Assembly: GCA_017459425.1 (NCBI GenBank)
Contig: JAFUCZ010000015.1
Coordinates: forward strand, 1-34,651
Source of the DNA: Bacilli bacterium
Lineage (GTDB): Bacteria > Bacillota_I > Bacilli_A > RF39 > UBA660
Direction: 5' to 3'
Length of the DNA stretch: 34,651 nt
Shown here: positions 31,181 to 34,651 of the stretch, one piece after another
Numbering within the stretch: position 1 is the stretch's first letter
Layout of the letters: each line of letters opens with the position of its first letter
Made by a program: the position numbers and the translations under genes
Notes under the pieces: model-generated
What the model was told of the DNA's origin: nothing
Databases searched by the model: none
What the model saw: only the letters and a program-made list of their open reading frames with translations

Positions 31181-31210
31181 AAAAAAGTCGAACTAAAATT
31201 CAACTTTTTT
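31181..31210. terminator. bidirectional terminator between the XRE gene and tRNA-Trp
   Basis: Stem AAAAGTCGAA / TTCAACTTTT (one G-U pair) with A/T runs on both sides. A second perfect inverted repeat, AGACGAAT-a-ATTCGTCT at 31219-31235, lies just inside, after the tRNA. Confidence 0.8.
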
Positions 31211-31245
31211 ATATGTAAAGACGAATAATTCGTCTAATTGCTAAA

Positions 31246-31319
31246 TGGCAGGGGTAGCAGGAGTTGAACCCACATCAGCGGTTTTGGAGACCGTTATTCT
31301 ACCATTGAACTATACCCCT
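31246..31319 (-). tRNA. tRNA-Trp(CCA)
   Basis: Acceptor AGGGGTA pairs with TACCCCT (A1-U72) with G73, as in Bacillus Trp tRNA. Loop CTCCAAA gives anticodon CCA. Position 27-43 in the anticodon stem is A opposite C, a mismatch. CCA end is encoded. It confirms that UGA is not needed for Trp. Confidence 0.95.
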
Positions 31320-31328
31320 ATGCCATTA

Positions 31329-31357
31329 ATTATAACACACTATATAATGTAAAACAA
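31329..31357 (-). promoter_or_regulatory. promoter of tRNA-Trp
   Basis: Minus strand -35 TTGTTT (31352-31357), 17-base spacer, -10 TATAAT (31329-31334), 9 bases before the tRNA. Confidence 0.7.
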
Positions 31358-31385
31358 TAATTTTTTTTGAAATTTAATGTATTAA

Positions 31386-32336
31386 CTATATATTCAATAC
31401 TTGACCAATGCTTATTATGTTATTTGTTAAGTTATTTTTTTGTTTAAGATTATCTACTGTTGTATTAAACTGTGATGCAATGCTATATAATGTATCTCCG
31501 TTTTTAACTACATATGTGGTATTTACTTGTTCGGATGGTATTTGTAATATCTGCCCAACGCTTAATAAATTACTACTTAAATTATTTATTTTCATTAAAT
31601 CTTGTATACCGACATTATAATTTCTAGAAATACTATATAGCGTATCTCCTGACTTTACTGTATATTCAATAAAATCGTTATCATTTTCACCATTTAAAGA
31701 ATTATTTGGCACTTTTAATTGTTGCCCTATACTAAGAAAATTACTTCCTAAATTATTTTTAATTCTTAATTCTTGCGGTGTAGTATTAAAATTTCTTGAT
31801 ATACTATACAGTGTATCACCATTTTTTACTGTATAAAGCATGTATTCATTTTGAACAGGTGATGACTCGGGTATTTGAAGTATTTGCCCTACATTTAATA
31901 AATTACTACTTAAATTATTTAATTGCTTTAAATCTTGCAAAGTAGTATTAAATTTTTTTGCTATGCTCCACAAACTATCACCTGATTTTACAGTATAAGT
32001 ATTTTCATTTATATTTGAATTATAGCCAATATATTCTAGTAATGCTTGAACTGTTGCTTCAGCAAGTTGTTGATAATTATTTTTAAGTAAATTAACATCA
32101 TTTCCTTTGCTATCTAAAAACCCATATTCAACTATTATAGGTTCTGTTTTCCCTGTATTTCTATGTATAAAATAATAGTCTTTTGACATATTACTTGGAA
32201 GTCTACGTTGATAAACTTTTCTTGGATTTTGGCCTGCTTTTTCTAAGTTATCTAATACTAAATTAGCAAGTTTATCATCATTTCTAAGTGCATAAATTAC
32301 TTCAGCTCCATCGCCACCTGGTGACGGCTCTAGTGG
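31386..32336 (-). pseudogene. 3' part of a LysM N-acetylmuramoyl-L-alanine amidase, interrupted by an element
   Basis: From about 32318 downwards the minus strand encodes the last half of an Amidase_3 domain: GGDGAEVIYALRND, QRRLPSN, DYYFIHRNTGKTE and the catalytic Glu in IIVEYGFLDS, then four LysM repeats (YTVKSGDSL, YTVKNGDTL, YTVKSGDTL, YVVKNGDTL). The N-terminal half, with all zinc ligands (two His and a Glu) and the normal start, is absent; instead the frame continues 6 foreign codons to a stop at 32337-32339. An internal ATG (32189) exists but would give no active enzyme. The break coincides with foreign-looking sequence carrying a serine recombinase, so the front half is expected beyond the right window edge. 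Confidence 0.85.
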
Positions 32337-32377
32337 TTATTTATTTATAATTGAATACTCTTTTACTATAGTATATT

Positions 32378-33700
32378 TTAATAATCATGATACATATTAA
32401 TTTTAATGTTTTCAAGTCGTGATTTATCAAATTTTAAATTTTTTGTTTTGCCAACAATTCTATCTTCTCCACAGAAAGGGCAAATACTATAAATATAACT
32501 ATCAGGTTTACCATGCGAATATGTTTTAAGCTTACCAAAATCAAAAATGTTAAAGCAATATATACAACCGCAACGATAATTTTTAGAAAATTTTTCTGGA
32601 TGATTCATATTGGTATGTAAATGTTCCTTTTCAATTTCAGACATTCTATTATATTTTGTTATAGCACCATTTGCTCTAATAGCTCCTGTTAAATCTGCTC
32701 CTGTATTTTTTAAATTACATCTCCAAACATCAACACCTGTAAAGTCCATACCACTCATATCTATACCTTCTAGGTTGGTTTTATATAATGATTTGTATTT
32801 TATTTTTTGTGGATTTATTTTAGCATTAGTTCCTTTTAAATTGCATCCCCTAATATCCACGCCTGTAAAATCCTTATCACTTAAATCAACATTTTCACTA
32901 AATTTACATCTACACAATGATTTATTTTTTACTAACTGTGGATTAATAGCATAATCAAATTCTATTTCTTGAACATTTACATTTTTAATAGATGCATCTG
33001 TAAAATTATCTTCATTGTTCAAGTATTTTGTTCTTTGTATCTTTTCTTTTGAAGCCAAAGACATTATCTTTTTAAAATTAATTATTTCAGCATATTTATT
33101 AATCTTTTTATTATTTATGTTTTTTAATATTTTATTTACTATCATTGAAATAGAATAATCTATAATTGAAAATGAATCAATTAAACCTATTTCTTTCGGA
33201 ATAATATGTCTTAAGCTATTAATATCAAATATAATTGTTTCATATTCATATTTTCTAATTTTTTCTAGTCCTGATTTAGCAATATCTTTTCTTTTTTCTC
33301 CCTCAAAATCAAATGGAAGAGTATGAATACCTATAATTTTAATTCCCATTTTTTTAGCAATTTTAGCAAACTCAATACTTCCTCCAGTTGTTATTCCACC
33401 ACCAAGACATGCTACAAGAATAATGACCTTAAAATCTTTTAAGTTTTCAACAACTATATTACTTCCTAAACGAACAGCTTCTTCTCCAATAGATGGGTTA
33501 CCACTACAACCAAATCCACCTGTTAATTCGGTTCCAACTAATATTCCATTCCTATCTTCAAAACAATACCATATATCATGTGAATTAGAAGAAAGGCGAT
33601 AAATATTTTTCAAATTATAGTGAGTGTTTAAACTATTTGCAACATTTCTACCACTTCCACCAACACAAATAACAGCAACTTCATTTTTTTTAGATTTCAC
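32378..33700 (-). CDS. FtsZ/tubulin-like GTPase half fused to pentapeptide repeats and a zinc ribbon
   Basis: 440 residues. Residues 5-195 align with the FtsZ nucleotide-binding half: ICVGGSGRNVANSL (T1), LTGGFGCSGNPSIGEEA (T3, as GLGAGANPE in FtsZ), LGGGITTGGSIEFAKIAKKMG (T4, FtsZ GGGTGTG; near-signature with I-T for T-G), then PFDFEGEKRKDIAKSGLEKIR and an ETIIFDINSLRH segment. The chain then leaves the fold: the T7 catalytic loop and C-terminal FtsZ domain are missing. Residues 252-337 are pentapeptide repeats in two 43-residue units. Residues 353-420 hold C377/C379/C382 and C407/C410 in a zinc-ribbon resembling a 'cytoplasmic protein' family. GTG start, RBS GAGGTGAT. Confidence 0.8.
   Translation of the reverse strand: MKSKKNEVAVICVGGSGRNVANSLNTHYNLKNIYRLSSNSHDIWYCFEDRNGILVGTELTGGFGCSGNPSIGEEAVRLGSNIVVENLKDFKVIILVACLGGGITTGGSIEFAKIAKKMGIKIIGIHTLPFDFEGEKRKDIAKSGLEKIRKYEYETIIFDINSLRHIIPKEIGLIDSFSIIDYSISMIVNKILKNINNKKINKYAEIINFKKIMSLASKEKIQRTKYLNNEDNFTDASIKNVNVQEIEFDYAINPQLVKNKSLCRCKFSENVDLSDKDFTGVDIRGCNLKGTNAKINPQKIKYKSLYKTNLEGIDMSGMDFTGVDVWRCNLKNTGADLTGAIRANGAITKYNRMSEIEKEHLHTNMNHPEKFSKNYRCGCIYCFNIFDFGKLKTYSHGKPDSYIYSICPFCGEDRIVGKTKNLKFDKSRLENIKINMYHDY
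32690..32947 (-). repeat. two 43-codon tandem repeats in the FtsZ-like fusion gene
   Basis: Protein residues 252-294 and 295-337 each begin INPQ and share the -S-L-, D-F-T-G-V-D and C-N-L-K positions. They encode the pentapeptide-repeat (quadrilateral beta-helix) segment. Divergence between copies indicates an old duplication. Confidence 0.7.
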
Positions 33701-33785
33701 CAGTAATCACCTCATAGAACTATTTTATCAAAAACTGGTACATTTTTCGAGATAATATAGTTTTTATGTTAAAATATTAAATATT

Positions 33786-34651
33786 TTATAACACATTTTT
33801 ACTACAATTAATCTTTTTTCCACATCTTCCATATGGATTTCTTATTGGATTTTTATCAACATATTTAAAAGAATAATCATCAAGTATTTTATATTTAAAT
33901 TTAATTGTTATATTTCTATCTTCATCTGCTTCGATTCTATCTATTATGGTAAATAATAAGTCTCTATTTGGTTTTTCTATATTTAATAATTCTTTTATCT
34001 TCTTCGTATAATTTGGTATTTTATTAGCACTATTTTTTCTCTTTAAAATCTCAAGTTCTATTTCTTCTAATTTATCTTTTAAGTTTCTTATTTTTTGTTC
34101 ATAAGGAGATACTATCATTTTATATGATTCTAAAGAAATGTTACCAACAATTCTATCTTGATAAACTGTCTGAATATTAGAAGATAATTTTAAAATATCC
34201 TTTTCTATATCTTTCTTTATGTCATCAAGTGATTTAGTACCTGAATTAGTTCTATTAACTATTTCTTCATTTAATTCTTTAATACTTAATTCCTTAAATA
34301 AATCATATAATAATTTGTTTAATTCTTCTAATATTTCCTCTTCAAAATAATCATAAGGAAAGAAATGCGCTTTGCATCTTCCTCTAATTGGGTCTCTAGC
34401 ATATCTATTGCAGTTAATAGTCCCATAATCATGATTCTTTCGATATATTACACCTAATCTATTTCCACATTCTTTACAATAGATTAAACCTTCAAGTAAT
34501 CTAATTGGTCTTTCCGTTTTTCTAGCAACAGTTCTATTATGATTATCTCTTTTTTTGTTTATTATTCTAAATGTCTCTTTATCTACTAATGGGTCATGAG
34601 TATTTTCTACTATTACCCATAAACTTTGATCTAGTGTTACTTTCTTTTTAG
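33786..34651 (-). CDS. large serine recombinase, C-terminal part (5' end outside window)
   Basis: The minus strand frame is open from the right window edge to the stop at 33786-33788, about 288 codons; the ATG inside it at 34118 is not the true start. Visible parts: the recombinase domain (DPLVDKETFRIINKKRD), a zinc ribbon (GLIYCKECGNRLG ... NCNRYARDP ... CKAHF), a long coiled coil (about 90-200 in this fragment) and the basic C-terminus. These are the DNA-recognition and control regions of a large serine integrase; the catalytic Ser domain lies beyond the window. Such enzymes, including SpoIVCA of the skin element, insert and excise DNA by cutting at attB/attP with 2-base overhangs. Confidence 0.92.
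   Translation of the reverse strand, partial: KKKVTLDQSLWVIVENTHDPLVDKETFRIINKKRDNHNRTVARKTERPIRLLEGLIYCKECGNRLGVIYRKNHDYGTINCNRYARDPIRGRCKAHFFPYDYFEEEILEELNKLLYDLFKELSIKELNEEIVNRTNSGTKSLDDIKKDIEKDILKLSSNIQTVYQDRIVGNISLESYKMIVSPYEQKIRNLKDKLEEIELEILKRKNSANKIPNYTKKIKELLNIEKPNRDLLFTIIDRIEADEDRNITIKFKYKILDDYSFKYVDKNPIRNPYGRCGKKINCSKNVL

Larger units (their letters stand above)
32319..34651. mobile_element. integrative element with a large serine recombinase (left end and interior; right end outside)
   Basis: The left border lies at or very close to 32316-32321, where the amidase homology stops. Inside are, in order, the FtsZ-like fusion gene and the 3' end of a large serine recombinase gene, both on the minus strand. 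The border contains an imperfect inverted repeat (CCACC ... GTGG, 32314-32336) of the sort found in serine-recombinase attachment sites. Size, right border and other cargo are unknown. The amidase split suggests insertion at the GGTGGC codons of the GGGDGAE motif. Confidence 0.7.

Noticed and set aside
31246-31319. tRNA-Gly(TCC)
   Set aside because: First read by miscounting the loop; CTCCAAA puts C-C-A at positions 34-36, and A1-U72 with G73 fits Trp.
33786-34118. A separate 110-residue gene starting at the internal ATG
   Set aside because: The same frame is open to the right window edge and encodes recombinase zinc-ribbon and coiled-coil sequence, so it is the end of a larger gene.

Overview
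The window comes from a strongly AT-rich, low-GC Gram-positive bacterium (Bacillota, most likely class Bacilli) that forms endospores. Evidence: TGG is used for Trp with an ordinary tRNA-Trp(CCA), so UGA is a stop. Ribosome binding sites are strong and AGGAGG-like, and sigma-A type promoters have 17-base spacers. Sporulation and spore-coat genes are scattered throughout: a dacB-spmA-spmB operon, a YdcC-like lipoprotein, two CotF-like coat proteins, a CotZ/CotY-like Cys-rich protein, a YutH/CotS-like protein, ytaF, and a collagen-like BclA-type surface protein. The phylum call is firm; I cannot name a genus.

Layout. 1-396 is the 5' end of a 16S rRNA gene on the minus strand, with two near-identical tandem promoters behind it (494-626). 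761-9.1 kb, mostly minus: a DUF402 phosphatase, a CtpB-like S41 protease, an anchored thioredoxin-like protein, a YdcC-like lipoprotein, DUF378 (plus), the c-di-AMP cyclase pair cdaA-cdaR, then dacB-spmA-spmB. 9.1-17 kb: pyrH (plus), a lipoprotein, DUF3603 with a small membrane protein, UPF0316, tRNA-Ala, a YcgQ-like protein, two overlapping CotF-like genes, a CDF metal transporter and a large MacB-type ABC ATPase-permease. 17.1-18.2 kb: a 12-tRNA operon (Val-Thr-Tyr-Gln-Lys-Leu-Ser-fMet-Asp-Phe-Arg-Pro, minus strand) with one perfect promoter and one terminator. 18.2-31.2 kb: an S1-domain regulator, an Nfu Fe-S protein, a coat kinase-like protein, a patatin phospholipase, membrane proteins, CotZ, PopT (DUF368), YtaF, a thioester-domain surface adhesin, a PdaC-like deacetylase, a PreA-type dehydrogenase, the collagen-like protein and an XRE regulator fused to a zinc ribbon. 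tRNA-Trp follows.

31.4 kb to the end is the most unusual part. A LysM-bearing N-acetylmuramoyl-L-alanine amidase is cut inside its catalytic domain near 32318. Everything to its right is an apparent integrative element that runs off the window. It carries a large serine recombinase (5' end outside) and a three-part fusion: an FtsZ/tubulin-like GTPase half, pentapeptide repeats and a zinc-ribbon domain. The arrangement resembles the skin-type elements that interrupt sporulation genes in other spore-formers and excise precisely, but excision here is only an inference. The fusion is the strongest candidate for an undescribed system.

Working together: many products act at the cell envelope or spore (peptidoglycan trimming by DacB, PdaC-like and the split amidase; lipid-carrier recycling by PopT; envelope-linked c-di-AMP signalling by CdaA/R; coat and exosporium proteins). 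Start sites were often moved downstream of the longest open frame because a clear ribosome binding site decides them.
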